DNA from: Bradyrhizobium acaciae
GTDB lineage: Bacteria; Pseudomonadota; Alphaproteobacteria; Rhizobiales; Xanthobacteraceae
NCBI RefSeq assembly: GCF_020889785.1
Contig: NZ_JACMYK010000027.1
Coordinates: 1-64,000 of the forward strand
Reading direction: 5' to 3'
DNA: 64,000 nucleotides
Positions 1 to 7,945 of this stretch are shown here, piece by piece (the first letter of the stretch is position 1; every line of letters starts with the position of its first letter). The notes beneath the pieces were generated by a model, which saw only the letters and a list, made by a program, of their open reading frames with translations, had not been told where the DNA came from and did not search any database. The translations under genes were made by a program, and so were the position numbers.

Positions 1-2
1 CG

Positions 3-854
3 TTCGAGAACGACGTCGACGCGCTGTTGCAGATGCGCCGCCTGATCGACTTCCTGCCGTCGAACAACAGCGACGGCGTGCCGGAATGGCCGAGCTTCGA
101 CGATATCGGCCGGGTCGACATGTCCTTGGACACGCTGATCCCCGACAATCCGAACAAGCCCTACGACATGAAGGAGCTGATCCTCAAGGTGGTCGACGAG
201 GGCGACTTCTTCGAGATATCGGAGACCTTCGCCAAGAACATCGTCACCGGCTTCGGTCGCATCGCCGGCCGCACGGTGGGCTTCGTCGCCAACCAGCCGA
301 TGGTGCTGGCGGGCGTGCTGGACAGCGATGCCTCGCGCAAGGCCGCGCGCTTCGTCCGTTTTTGTGATGCCTTCAACATCCCGATCGTGACCTTCGTCGA
401 CGTGCCGGGCTTCCTGCCGGGCACGAGCCAAGAATATGGCGGGCTGATCAAGCACGGTGCCAAGCTCTTGTTCGCCTATTCGCAGTGCACAGTGCCGCTC
501 GTCACCATCATCACCCGCAAGGCCTATGGCGGCGCGTTCGACGTCATGGCCTCGAAGGAGATCGGCGCCGACATGAACTACGCCTGGCCGACCGCCCAGA
601 TCGCCGTGATGGGCGCCAAGGGCGCGGTGGAGATCATCTTCCGCAGCGACATCGGCGACCCCGACAAGATCGCGGCGCGCACCAAGGAATACGAAGACCG
701 CTTCCTGTCGCCTTTCATCGCCGCCGAACGCGGCTACATCGACGACGTCATCATGCCGCATTCGACACGGCGTCGGATTGCGCGCGCGCTGGCGATGTTG
801 AAGGACAAGAAGGTGGAGATTCCGGCGAAGAAGCACGACAATTTGCCGTTGTGA
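3..854 (+). CDS. pccB: Propionyl-CoA carboxylase beta subunit, C-terminal part (5' truncated by window)
   Basis: This is the carboxyltransferase half of the biotin-dependent enzyme that makes methylmalonyl-CoA from propionyl-CoA. The frame is open from base 3, so the gene begins before the window; about 283 residues are visible. The motifs GFGRIAGRTVG, FVDVPGFLPGT, ITRKAYGGAFDVM and the run IAVMGAKGAVEIIFR are characteristic of the acyl-CoA carboxyltransferase C-terminal domain. The stop is followed by an AT-richer stretch, marking the edge of the next, compositionally different gene pair. The alpha (biotin carboxylase) subunit is not in the window. A methylcrotonyl-CoA carboxylase subunit is the only serious alternative; the motifs fit PccB better. 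Confidence 0.93.
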   Translation, partial: FENDVDALLQMRRLIDFLPSNNSDGVPEWPSFDDIGRVDMSLDTLIPDNPNKPYDMKELILKVVDEGDFFEISETFAKNIVTGFGRIAGRTVGFVANQPMVLAGVLDSDASRKAARFVRFCDAFNIPIVTFVDVPGFLPGTSQEYGGLIKHGAKLLFAYSQCTVPLVTIITRKAYGGAFDVMASKEIGADMNYAWPTAQIAVMGAKGAVEIIFRSDIGDPDKIAARTKEYEDRFLSPFIAAERGYIDDVIMPHSTRRRIARALAMLKDKKVEIPAKKHDNLPL

Positions 855-958
855 GGGGTATTCGATTGTGAATTAACGGGATATTTACAGTGTTCATGTT
901 TTGTTCTAAATTCACGAATCGCGCTGAGGCGGATAGTTAGCTTTCGCGAGGAGACGCC

Positions 959-1477
959 ATGGACGCCGAGACTCTAATTCTTGCTGTGCTGGATGCCGTT
1001 CCGGGCAAAAAAATCCAAGGGAGAAAGCGGCTCCAAAAGATGTCCTATTTTGCGTTGCAAAAAGGAGCTGATGCAAATGTAAGATTTTTTTTGCATGACT
1101 TTGGGCCGTTCAGCGCGGACATTGCTAGCGCAACGGATTTGCTTGCCTTCCTCGGAGACATCGAAGAAGAGGAGATTCAGCTTGGGCGGAGCCGGATATA
1201 TTCCAAGCTCTATCGTTTGAATGATCCGAGCAATGTCCCTGAGCATCTTCCAAGTGAGGTTGCTTCTGCGATCAAGCTGCTCGACGAATTTACGACGATT
1301 GAGCTCGAGATTGCCTCGACAATTTTCTACTTCATGTCTGCCGAAAGCCTAGATTCCGCCAGAGCAATCGAGGCTACGAAGAAGCTCAAGCCCAGTAAGG
1401 CGCAGCCGGGCATAGTCAAGCGCGCGCAAGACGCGCTTTCCAAGGTAGGGTTGGATGAAGGCGGAAGAGCGAATTAG
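959..1477 (+). CDS. YwgA/Panacea-like protein paired with an HD phosphohydrolase
   Basis: A 172-residue protein of unproven function. Residues 21-30 (GRKRLQKMSY) and 44-52 (FLHDFGPFS) resemble the LQKLxY...GP signature of the Bacillus YwgA family and of the Panacea (DUF4065, SocA-like antitoxin) domain; this is recognised by eye only. The ATG follows GAGGAGACGCC. A possible weak promoter (TTTACA at 884, TCTAAA at 905) lies upstream. It overlaps the next gene by 23 bases, implying translational coupling. Many codons end in A or T, unlike the neighbouring genes, suggesting recent transfer. In Bacillus subtilis ywgA is, to my knowledge, adjacent to the HD-domain gene ywfO, which matches this arrangement. 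A regulatory or antitoxin-like partner role is inference. Confidence 0.72.
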   Translation: MDAETLILAVLDAVPGKKIQGRKRLQKMSYFALQKGADANVRFFLHDFGPFSADIASATDLLAFLGDIEEEEIQLGRSRIYSKLYRLNDPSNVPEHLPSEVASAIKLLDEFTTIELEIASTIFYFMSAESLDSARAIEATKKLKPSKAQPGIVKRAQDALSKVGLDEGGRAN

Positions 1478-2753
1478 ATGCCCCGTTCATGATCTAATCA
1501 GCTTTAAGAGACAGCGCTCCGAGGACGTTGTCTTGTGGGGTCTTTTGCAGACCCCCGCTATTCAGCGGCTGAGACGCGTGAAGCAGCTCGGATTCTCCGA
1601 GTTCGTCTATCCTGGAGCAACTCACACTCGTTTGTCTCACGTCCTCGGCGCCATGCAAATGGCTCGGCGAATGTTGGATGTTCTTCAAAAGAACAATGCG
1701 TTTGGCGAGGTGCCAGACTTTGAAATTCAGCGATCCGCTACTTTGGCGGCAGCGCTGCTCCACGATGTCGGGCACGGTCCATATTCGCACGTATTCGAAG
1801 AAGTGTGCGAGACACTTGGCATTGAGAAGAAGCACGAAGCCTATACTCTAGAATTCATCGACTCTGAACAAATTCGGCCCTTGCTCGAGAGGGGAGGCAT
1901 CTTCGCTGAAACTCGTCGCTTTTTCACCGAGGAGCCAGGGCAAGCCGTTTTTAACTCGATTATTTCAAGCCAGCTTGATTGCGATCGCCTAGATTTTTTG
2001 GTCCGTGACCGTCACCACACAGGAATCCGAGCGGCAAACATCGATCTAGCCTGGTTGTTTGATAGTCTTAACATTGAGAAGGTGGCTATCGATGACGATG
2101 GGGCTTTTGAATATTCATTTGTTTTTTCGGCAAAGGGGCAGGCTGTCGCTGAAGAGTTCGTTCTTGCCTATATCAAGATGTATAACTCAGTTTACTTTCA
2201 CAAGACCACTCGAGGCGTTCAGCACCTCGTTCGCGACATGCTCGTCGAAGTGATTAATCAGCACTCGGAACGGGCCGAGTTGCGGTCGCTACCATTGGTC
2301 AAATTTTTCAAAGAGGACCAAAGTTTAGATCGTTATGCCCGGCTTGACGATGGCTCGGTTCTCGCGATTGCTCACGTAGTAGCTGAGGTCGATTTGGGGT
2401 TAGCGTCGGAGCTTGCTCGAAGATTCCTGAATCGTGACACCTATAAGTGCTTCGAATTGCCCGGTACCGCGACTGGAAACATCGGGCGGAACAAGTTATT
2501 GCGATTTCGCGATGCGCTGCATAACGACAGTATCTATTTTGTGGAGGATAAGCTCGCTCATCGCAACTACAAACAACACGCGGTTACAGATGAGAGTTTC
2601 CTCAAGAACATTCTCATCAAGATAAACGGTGAGCACGAGTCTTTAGGGAGCGTCAGTTCGCTTCTCAAAACGCCGGTCACGAGAGTTGCGCGATTTTACT
2701 TCCGGACACGTGAAGATTGCGAACGGGCTCAGAGAATATTCCATGAGCTTTAG
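1455..2753 (+). CDS. HD-domain phosphohydrolase, SAMHD1/YwfO (EF1143) type
   Basis: A 432-residue protein with the full metal-binding set of the HD superfamily: H62 (TRLSH), H103-D104 (LLHDVGHGPYSH) and D175 (QLDCDRLDF). The N-terminal PVHDLI and the segment IQRLRRVKQLG are typical of the YwfO/EF1143/SAMHD1 group, whose characterised members hydrolyse dNTPs to nucleoside and triphosphate. No regulatory nucleotide site can be judged by eye. The start lies inside the preceding YwgA-like gene, so the two are probably co-translated. Base composition is markedly more AT-rich than the flanking genes. A dNTP-depleting defence or nucleotide-pool role is plausible; a different phosphohydrolase substrate cannot be excluded. 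Confidence 0.85.
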   Translation: MKAEERIRCPVHDLISFKRQRSEDVVLWGLLQTPAIQRLRRVKQLGFSEFVYPGATHTRLSHVLGAMQMARRMLDVLQKNNAFGEVPDFEIQRSATLAAALLHDVGHGPYSHVFEEVCETLGIEKKHEAYTLEFIDSEQIRPLLERGGIFAETRRFFTEEPGQAVFNSIISSQLDCDRLDFLVRDRHHTGIRAANIDLAWLFDSLNIEKVAIDDDGAFEYSFVFSAKGQAVAEEFVLAYIKMYNSVYFHKTTRGVQHLVRDMLVEVINQHSERAELRSLPLVKFFKEDQSLDRYARLDDGSVLAIAHVVAEVDLGLASELARRFLNRDTYKCFELPGTATGNIGRNKLLRFRDALHNDSIYFVEDKLAHRNYKQHAVTDESFLKNILIKINGEHESLGSVSSLLKTPVTRVARFYFRTREDCERAQRIFHEL

Positions 2754-2795
2754 GCCTCAGCGCGGTTTTGGGACGGCTACCTAAGCAGTGATCCG

Positions 2796-3143
2796 ATGAC
2801 CAAAGACGAGCCGATCGACGAGATTTCCGAGATCGAGGCGCAGATCGAGGAGCTTGCCGAGAGCGCCGAACGATCGCGCAGGATCATTCTCGGCTCGAAG
2901 GTGGCGATTGCCGGCGGGTTCGGGCTGCTGCTCGTCACGCTGCTTGGCCTGCTGGGCTCCGGAGAGACCGCGGCGCTCGGATCGATCGCTCTGGTGCTCG
3001 GCGGCATCGTGTCGCTCGGATCGAATGTCAGCACCTTGCGGCAGACCGAGGCCGCCATCAGCACCGCCGAGGCACGCCGCGCGCGGCTGATCGGCAATAT
3101 CGACTTGCGGCTCGTTCACGAGGCGCCGCTGAAGCTGATGTGA
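2796..3143 (+). CDS. Small membrane protein, two predicted helices
   Basis: A 115-residue protein, not recognised. Residues about 5-30 are acidic and helical with heptad-like spacing (EIEAQIEELAE), followed by two hydrophobic stretches (roughly 33-55 and 60-78) and a charged C-terminus. Composition returns to the high-GC style of the chromosome, so it appears to belong to the native background rather than to the AT-rich pair just upstream. No convincing ribosome binding site precedes the ATG. Function unknown. Confidence 0.6.
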   Translation: MTKDEPIDEISEIEAQIEELAESAERSRRIILGSKVAIAGGFGLLLVTLLGLLGSGETAALGSIALVLGGIVSLGSNVSTLRQTEAAISTAEARRARLIGNIDLRLVHEAPLKLM

Positions 3144-3488
3144 GGCAACATTTGTAGCCCGAATGAGCGCAGCAACTCCATCCTACGAGCCGACAATTAA
3201 ATTGGTTCCGATTTTCAGAATTTAACTTGACGCCGGACCCAACTCAGCTGTTTAATGCGTCCGTCTCACCCGATCGAGGGGCGCTCCGCGATCGTCACGA
3301 ACGCGGCGTGGGATGCGGTGGACGCCGAATGCGCAGTCGACGAATGCGCATGAAGCGGACGGTGAAGTCGTGTGGTCCTGACGCCCTAGCGGCCGGTGTC
3401 TTTTCGCATTGCGCGATGCGCGTTGTGAAGACGGTGACAACCAAGCCCAGTCTCGCCGGGGAGAGCACGAAGTAAGCCGTAAGCCATC

Positions 3489-3638
3489 GCGCAGGGAAAG
3501 CCGGATTGCTCCGGTTACACCTGTGGTCCTACCCCCGTGCTTTCTACCCATTTGCACGGGGCCCATGGGTGCGATCGGCACCCGGCTTTCCCTGCGCCCT
3601 CTATTTCCAGAGTGGCGAAACCAAACGCAAAGCTCGGG
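3489..3638. repeat. Intergenic repeat family A with 16-bp inverted arms
   Basis: Bases 3489-3504 (GCGCAGGGAAAGCCGG) are the exact reverse complement of 3582-3597. Nested inside is a smaller hairpin formed by CCCCGTGC (3533-3540) and GCACGGGG (3554-3561). The right half (3557-3638) recurs in the same orientation, with mismatches, at 48697-48770. This looks like a dispersed palindromic element that can fold as a long stem-loop. Confidence 0.75.
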
Positions 3639-3710
3639 CGATTTGCGCCGCGAGAATGCAGACGCTCATCGTCATCGCTGTTTGAGATGTGAATCGGAAT
3701 CTCACCGCGC

Positions 3711-3845
3711 GTCGTCGCGGGCAAGCGTAAGCGCGACCGGGGACCCATAACCACAAATGACAAGTTGCCTGACAACGCTGTGGCCACAGCACGCTTCGAC
3801 AACCCAATCCTGTGGTTATGGGTCCCTGCTTTCGCAGGGACGACG
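3711..3845. repeat. Intergenic palindromic repeat family B, copy 1
   Basis: Outer arms read GGGACCCATAACCACA (from 3740) and TGTGGTTATGGGTCCC (to 3826), flanked by GTCGTCGCGG and AGGGACGACG ends. A second copy with the same layout, including the internal GGCCACAGC, lies at 14202-14323. It resembles a REP-like element of Bradyrhizobium-type genomes and may act as a transcription stop. Confidence 0.75.
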
Positions 3846-3866
3846 GCGGAGGGATTGTCGCGCTCC

Positions 3867-4217
3867 TTACTTGGACGCCAGCGGCACGTAGTCGTATTCG
3901 CCGACGCCTTGCAGGATCAGGAAGGTCAGCGACGTCGTGCCGGCGTTGGTGACGAGGTGAGGGCGGGTCGGGCGAACCGCGTAGACTTCGCCTGGCTTCA
4001 GGTTCACTTCCTCCTTCGGCTCCTGCAGGAACAGCCGCATCCGGCCCTCAAGCACATAGAACGTGTCGGAGATGTTGCTGTGGGTGTGCCACGGCACTTT
4101 CTGGGTCGGTGAGAGTTGTAGCTCCATGATGCGGAAGCCGGGGCGGGCGGCGTGCTGGGCGCGGCGCTCGACCTCATAGAGGTGGCTGGCATCCTTGACC
4201 GGTTGTCCTGACTTCAC
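3867..4217 (-). CDS. Cupin-domain protein
   Basis: A 116-residue single-domain cupin. The first cupin motif is visible as VPWHTHSNISDTFYVLEG, with the two metal-ligand histidines and a glutamate, and the second as PGEVYAVRPTRPHLVTNAG. Translation begins at GTG (4217), preceded by GGGAGG, rather than at a later ATG. Such small cupins bind a metal and may be sugar or aromatic-acid isomerases, dioxygenases or simple binding proteins; nothing here fixes the substrate. It stands alone, with repeats downstream. Confidence 0.82.
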   Translation of the reverse strand: MKSGQPVKDASHLYEVERRAQHAARPGFRIMELQLSPTQKVPWHTHSNISDTFYVLEGRMRLFLQEPKEEVNLKPGEVYAVRPTRPHLVTNAGTTSLTFLILQGVGEYDYVPLASK

Positions 4218-4472
4218 GGCGGCCTCCCGGAGATGTTCTTATGATGCGCCATGCTAGTCCCGTTCGGCAGTTCATGAAACGGTCGGAGCGAACATGACCC
4301 ATGCGCGCGAAGGAGGCCGTCGTGGCGCGATGGTTGCGTGACGTCACAACGTTGCGCTGCGCAAAGCGCCGAGTTCCATGAAAACATGAATGAGCGGTTC
4401 AGCGAGCATTCAGGTCACGGGGAAAAAACTTGCTGCGCAGTTGATCCCACTCAGCAACAAAGGGAAACGCTC

Positions 4473-4805
4473 ATGGAACGCCGGAATCTTCTCAAGATGG
4501 CCTTTGCCGTCGCTACCTGTGCGGCCACCTTCACGGCAACCGTCCAGGCAGCGCCGCTCGCTCCGCTTCCCCTCAGCCGCGAGGCACACTCGCCCGCCGA
4601 TCGCGATCCGCATCCGGCTGTCACCACGGGCGACGAGGTTGGTCGCCTGAAGCCCGAACAGGTGCACTGGCATCACCGCCACTGGGGCTGGCATCATCGG
4701 CACTGGCACCACCGCCATTGGGGCTGGCACCACAGGCATTGGCACCACAGGCATTGGGGCTGGCGCCATCATCATTGGCATCATCATCACTGGCGCCGCT
4801 GGTGA
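4473..4805 (+). CDS. Exported His/Trp-rich repeat protein with Tat-like signal
   Basis: A 110-residue protein starting MERRNLLKMA, which resembles a twin-arginine signal (RRxxLK) followed by a hydrophobic segment ending near QAA. The last 45 residues are an almost pure array of WHHRHW and WGWHHRHW units. The mature protein could bind divalent metal (Ni, Cu, Zn) or heme in the periplasm, but this is inferred from composition only. AAGGG precedes the start at 4461. The gene ends against a shared terminator hairpin, and converges with the next small exported protein. Confidence 0.7.
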   Translation: MERRNLLKMAFAVATCAATFTATVQAAPLAPLPLSREAHSPADRDPHPAVTTGDEVGRLKPEQVHWHHRHWGWHHRHWHHRHWGWHHRHWHHRHWGWRHHHWHHHHWRRW

Positions 4806-4828
4806 TATCGGCTCCACGTCGAAAAAGA

Positions 4829-4853
4829 AAAACCCCGCGCGTCGCGGGGTTTT
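4829..4853. terminator. Bidirectional rho-independent terminator
   Basis: AAAACCCCGCG and CGCGGGGTTTT form a perfect stem with A and T tracts on either side, placed between the convergent genes at 4473 and 4876. It can serve both strands. Confidence 0.85.
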
Positions 4854-4875
4854 GTTTGTTCGCAATGCGCAGCGA

Positions 4876-5145
4876 TCAGATCGGGCGGCAACGGCCGTAG
4901 CGCCACATGAATCCATAGGGGCAGGCGCGGACGCGCGGCGCCACCACGACCGGGCCGGGTGCGACGACGACGGGACGCTCGACGACGACGGCGCCCGGCG
5001 CGACGACAACGGCACCACGATTTCTGACGCAGCCACCATACGGGCCGCGGTGCCAGCCAGGGCCGCAGCCACCGGCAGCATCAGCAGCGCTGATGCCGGC
5101 GAAAGCGGTCGTCAGCAAAACTGCTGCTGCAAAAAGATACTTCAT
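4876..5145 (-). CDS. Small exported Cys/Gly-rich protein, GCG_CRPN-like
   Basis: An 89-residue protein with a clear Sec signal peptide (MKYLFAAAVLLTTAFAGISAADA). The mature start GGCGPGWHRGPYGGCV matches my recollection of the alphaproteobacterial GCG_CRPN short-peptide family. It is followed by Val/Pro repeats (VVVAPG, VVVERP) and a C-terminal CPYGFMWRYGRC. The four cysteines suggest two disulfides in the periplasm. The ATG is preceded by AAAAAGGAGAAGTC, a strong ribosome binding site. Function unknown. Confidence 0.78.
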   Translation of the reverse strand: MKYLFAAAVLLTTAFAGISAADAAGGCGPGWHRGPYGGCVRNRGAVVVAPGAVVVERPVVVAPGPVVVAPRVRACPYGFMWRYGRCRPI

Positions 5146-5460
5146 GACTTCTCCTTTTTAGTGGGCCGCGCTGCGGCACCGCAACAAACTTGAGATTACC
5201 GATTCGCCCGGCCGGATCATTGCAGAAGCCGTACCCGATGTCGTCGACCATAATGGTGCGGGCTGAATGCGACATGAATGTTGCAGGTCACACCTGCGTC
5301 AGTGCGCCGCAAGCAAGCTCAATATCATTTCAAAATATTTCGCGGGCGCGAGCAGGACGAAGCGCACGGTGATGAGCGCCCGAGATGTGTGGGAGTGCGA
5401 GATAAGCGAGATCCAAGGCTTCGCGAATGACCGAGCCGAAGTTGACTTGAGCGCGCGATC
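5146..5460. other. Gap of about 315 bases with one short palindrome
   Basis: No gene is supported. The only structure noticed is a perfect inverted repeat GCAGGT-CAC-ACCTGC at 5283-5297, 138 bases upstream of the small exported gene on the minus strand; it could be an operator but nothing identifies the regulator. Confidence 0.4.
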
Positions 5461-6156
5461 TTACTCGCCCGCGCCGAACAGCGCTGCGAACCGCTTCTCG
5501 CCGGTTCGCGAGAAATTGACCACACGGCTGCCCGGCGTCGCGTCGCGCGCGGCCCATTTCAATTCCGTGAAGCAGTCCATCATGGCAGCGCCGAGCGTGC
5601 CGGCGAGATGGTGCCGCCGCTCGCTCCAGTCGAGACAGGCCTTGCACACCGGACGGCGCGGATGCGTCAGCGCGTCGGCGTCGATCTGCAACTCCTCGGC
5701 CATGAAGCGCTTGCCTTCGCCGGTGAGCTCGATCGCCTGCTTGCTCTGGCGCACCAGCTTCTGCCGTCTCATGCTGTCGAGCATCTGCACGCCGAGATCG
5801 CCGGCGAGATGGTCGTAGCAGATGCGGGCATGGCGCAGCGCCGGATCCTTCGGTCCGGTACGCACGCGCATGTGGCCGGCGCGGGCGGCAATGCCCTGCA
5901 GGCCTTCGAGCACGTCGGCGACGTCGGGGTCAGAGAGGCGATAGTAGCGGTGACGGCCCTGCTTCTCGGGCTCGATCAGCCCGCCCGCCTCGAGCTTGGC
6001 GAGATGCGAGCTCGCCGTCTGCGGCGTGATGCCGGCCTCCTGCGCCAGCTCGCTCGCAGTCAGCGCGCGGCCGGTCATCAGCGCGGTCAGCATGTTGCAG
6101 CGTGCGGGATCACCGACCAAAGCGGCGATCCGGGAGATGTCGGGTCCTGCTTTCAT
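5461..6156 (-). CDS. ArsR/SmtB-family transcriptional regulator with long C-terminal extension
   Basis: A 231-residue protein whose first 95 residues are a winged helix of ArsR type (LGDPARCNML-like start, then ELAQEAGITPQTASSHLAKLEAGGLI, then a beta wing RHRYYRL). The C-terminal half carries CKACLDW and many His residues and is about twice the usual ArsR length; this architecture is seen in a family of stand-alone regulators in rhizobia. It points away from the NIPSNAP/ABM pair at 6315, so it may control them from the shared upstream region, but a repeat lies between. Ligand unknown. Confidence 0.82.
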   Translation of the reverse strand: MKAGPDISRIAALVGDPARCNMLTALMTGRALTASELAQEAGITPQTASSHLAKLEAGGLIEPEKQGRHRYYRLSDPDVADVLEGLQGIAARAGHMRVRTGPKDPALRHARICYDHLAGDLGVQMLDSMRRQKLVRQSKQAIELTGEGKRFMAEELQIDADALTHPRRPVCKACLDWSERRHHLAGTLGAAMMDCFTELKWAARDATPGSRVVNFSRTGEKRFAALFGAGE

Positions 6157-6210
6157 AGTTCGATGATAGCCGAAGCATCGTGGCCGGGCAAGCGGGTAGT
6201 GTCCACCTTG

Positions 6211-6291
6211 CAGTCATTGCGAGCGAAGCGACGCAATCCATCGTGCCACTTGCCGAGGCGTGGATTGCTTCGCTGACGCCCGCAATGACGG
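6211..6291. repeat. Palindromic repeat family C, copy 1
   Basis: Left arm CATTGCGAGCGAAGCGACGC and right arm GCTTCGCTGACGCCCGCAATG around AATCCA...TGGATT form an imperfect inverted repeat. It is the common REP-like element of Bradyrhizobium chromosomes. A degenerate copy lies at 29965-30030. It sits between the ArsR gene and the NIPSNAP gene. Confidence 0.75.
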
Positions 6292-6314
6292 AATACATTC
6301 ATCGGAGGCCATCA

Positions 6315-6623
6315 ATGACCGTCACCGTCTTCATCCGCTACCAGCTCGATCCGTTCAAGCGCGCGATGTTCGAGGAGTATTCGAGGAACTGGCTCTCGAT
6401 CATCCCGCGCTGCGGCGGCGATCTGCTCGGCTACTGGATGCCGCACGAGGGCACCAACAACATCGGCTTCGCGCTGATCTCGTTTGAAAGCCTGGCCGCC
6501 TATGAGGCCTATCGCGCGCGGCTGCGCCAGGACAAAGAGGGTATGGCGAACTTCCACTTCGCGGAAGAAAACCGCTTCATCCTCGCCGAAGAGCGGACAT
6601 TTCTGCGCAAGGTCGAGCTATAG
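6315..6623 (+). CDS. NIPSNAP family protein
   Basis: A 102-residue ferredoxin-fold dimeric alpha/beta barrel protein. The conserved stretch [34 protein letters not shown] and the ending FLRKVEL are typical of bacterial NIPSNAP proteins. The ATG at 6315 follows CGGAGG. The next gene begins 31 bases later and encodes a protein of the same fold, so the two may be co-transcribed. Biochemical role not established for the family. Confidence 0.85.
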   Translation: MTVTVFIRYQLDPFKRAMFEEYSRNWLSIIPRCGGDLLGYWMPHEGTNNIGFALISFESLAAYEAYRARLRQDKEGMANFHFAEENRFILAEERTFLRKVEL

Positions 6624-6653
6624 TCGCTCCACATCAGAAATGCGGAGGCGCCC

Positions 6654-7004
6654 ATGATCGCCGTGATCTTCGAAGTCTGGCCGAAGCCGGAGTACCGGCA
6701 GCAATATTTCGACCTTGCCGCCGAGCTGAAGCCGATCCTGCAGGAGATTGACGGCTTCATCTCGGTCGAGCGGTTCGAGAGCATCACCGAGCAGGGCAAG
6801 TTCGTGTCGCTGTCATTCTTCCGCGACGAGGCCGCGGTGCAAGCCTGGCGCAATACCATCGAGCATCGCCGCACCCAGGCCAAGGGCCGCGCGCGGATTT
6901 TTGACGACTATCGGCTGCGCGTTGCCAGCGTGATCCGCGACTACGGACTGAACGAACGCGATCAGGCACCGAAAGACAGCCGCGCGGTGCATGAGCCGCA
7001 CTAG
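6654..7004 (+). CDS. Antibiotic biosynthesis monooxygenase (ABM) domain protein
   Basis: A 116-residue protein with the single ABM dimeric alpha/beta barrel: MIAVIFEVWPKPEYRQQYFDLA, GFISVERFES, FVSLSFFRDEAAVQAWRN and HRRTQAKGRARIFDDY. Members oxidise small aromatic substrates without cofactors or degrade heme, while many have no known activity. A strong ribosome binding site (GGAGGCG) precedes the ATG. It lies directly behind the NIPSNAP gene and ahead of a lyase gene, in a plausible small operon. Confidence 0.85.
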   Translation: MIAVIFEVWPKPEYRQQYFDLAAELKPILQEIDGFISVERFESITEQGKFVSLSFFRDEAAVQAWRNTIEHRRTQAKGRARIFDDYRLRVASVIRDYGLNERDQAPKDSRAVHEPH

Positions 7005-7060
7005 CAGCGCGATCCGGACGTGCCTATCTGTGCGCGGCCAACGACACCAGGGAGCGACCT

Positions 7061-7879
7061 ATGCCACTGCCAACTGCTGACAAACGAGCCGCCTTCAAGA
7101 AGCTGCATGAGAGCGGGTGCTTCATCATCCCGAACCCGTTCGATGTCGGCAGCGCCCGCGCCTTGCAACATCTCGGCTTCAAGGCGCTGGCCTCGACCAG
7201 CGCGGGATTTGCCTGGACCATCGGCAAGGCCGACAACCGCGTCACGGTCGACGACGTCTGCGACCACCTGACCGCGATCTGCGCGGCGGTCGATATTCCG
7301 GTGAATGCGGATTTCGAGGGCGGCTTTGCCGTCGAGCCTGAGAAAGTCGCAGTCAACGTCGCGCGCGGCGTCAAGACCGGCGTCGCCGGGCTCTCGATCG
7401 AGGACTCCACCGGCGATACGGCCAACGTGTTGTACGAGCACAAGCTCGCGGTCGAGCGCATCAGGGCGGCGCGCAGGGCGATCGATGCCGACAACAGCGG
7501 CGTGCTGCTCACCGGCCGCTGCGAGGCGTTCCTGTGGGGCAAGAAGGATCTCAACCTGGTGATCGAGCGGCTGCAGGCCTATTCGGACGCCGGGGCCGAC
7601 GTCTTGTATGCGCCGGGCATCTCGACCACAGAGGAAATCACCGCGGTTGTGAAGGCGGTGGCGCCGAAGCCGGTCAATCTGCTGATCGGCGGTGCGTCCG
7701 ATCTGACGCTGCAGGCGGTTGCCGACCTCGGCGTACGCCGGATCAGCGTCGGTGGGGCGCTGGCGCGGATGGCCTGGAGCGGCGTCATGAAGGCGGCGAC
7801 GGAGATGGCCGAGAGGGGCACCTTCACCGAGTTCGCCAATGGATATCCCGGCGGCGAACTCAACAAGATGTTCAAGTAG
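7061..7879 (+). CDS. Isocitrate lyase/PEP mutase superfamily protein
   Basis: A 272-residue TIM-barrel protein. Visible signatures are SAGFAWTIGKADN, the metal-binding region VNADFEGGFA, GLSIEDSTGD and LLTGRCEAFLWGKKDL. These fit the oxaloacetate decarboxylase/2-methylisocitrate lyase-like branch; the canonical KKCGH motif of isocitrate lyase is absent. The reaction is therefore probably cleavage of a C-C bond next to a carboxylate, substrate unknown. Preceded by GGGAGCG. It ends at a terminator hairpin. Confidence 0.85.
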   Translation: MPLPTADKRAAFKKLHESGCFIIPNPFDVGSARALQHLGFKALASTSAGFAWTIGKADNRVTVDDVCDHLTAICAAVDIPVNADFEGGFAVEPEKVAVNVARGVKTGVAGLSIEDSTGDTANVLYEHKLAVERIRAARRAIDADNSGVLLTGRCEAFLWGKKDLNLVIERLQAYSDAGADVLYAPGISTTEEITAVVKAVAPKPVNLLIGGASDLTLQAVADLGVRRISVGGALARMAWSGVMKAATEMAERGTFTEFANGYPGGELNKMFK

Positions 7880-7893
7880 ATCGCACGCAAAAA

Positions 7894-7920
7894 GGCGGCG
7901 GGCCATCTGGGCCCGCCGCC
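7894..7920. terminator. Terminator hairpin after the PEP-mutase-like gene
   Basis: GGCGGCGGGCC and GGCCCGCCGCC form an 11-bp stem with a short loop, preceded by an A run (useful to the minus-strand gene ending at 7946). It lies between convergent genes and probably serves both. Confidence 0.7.
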
Positions 7921-7945
7921 TCTCCGCTCACGCTAAGCGAGCGAG

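Larger units (their letters stand above)
3144..3866. other. Gene-free gap of about 720 bases filled by repeat elements
   Basis: No convincing coding region is seen: the short open frames here lack ribosome binding sites and overlap palindromic repeats on both strands. The gap carries two different mobile-looking intergenic repeats (annotated separately at 3489-3638 and 3711-3845). The first 340 bases contain nothing recognisable. Confidence 0.6.

Noticed and set aside
3227-3750. Short open frames in the repeat-filled gap
   Set aside because: They overlap palindromic repeats on both strands, lack ribosome binding sites and have no recognisable content.
4650-4805. Possible CRISPR array in the periodic 20-30 base repeats
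   Set aside because: The periodicity codes for WHHRHW protein repeats in one frame, with no unique spacers and no cas genes.
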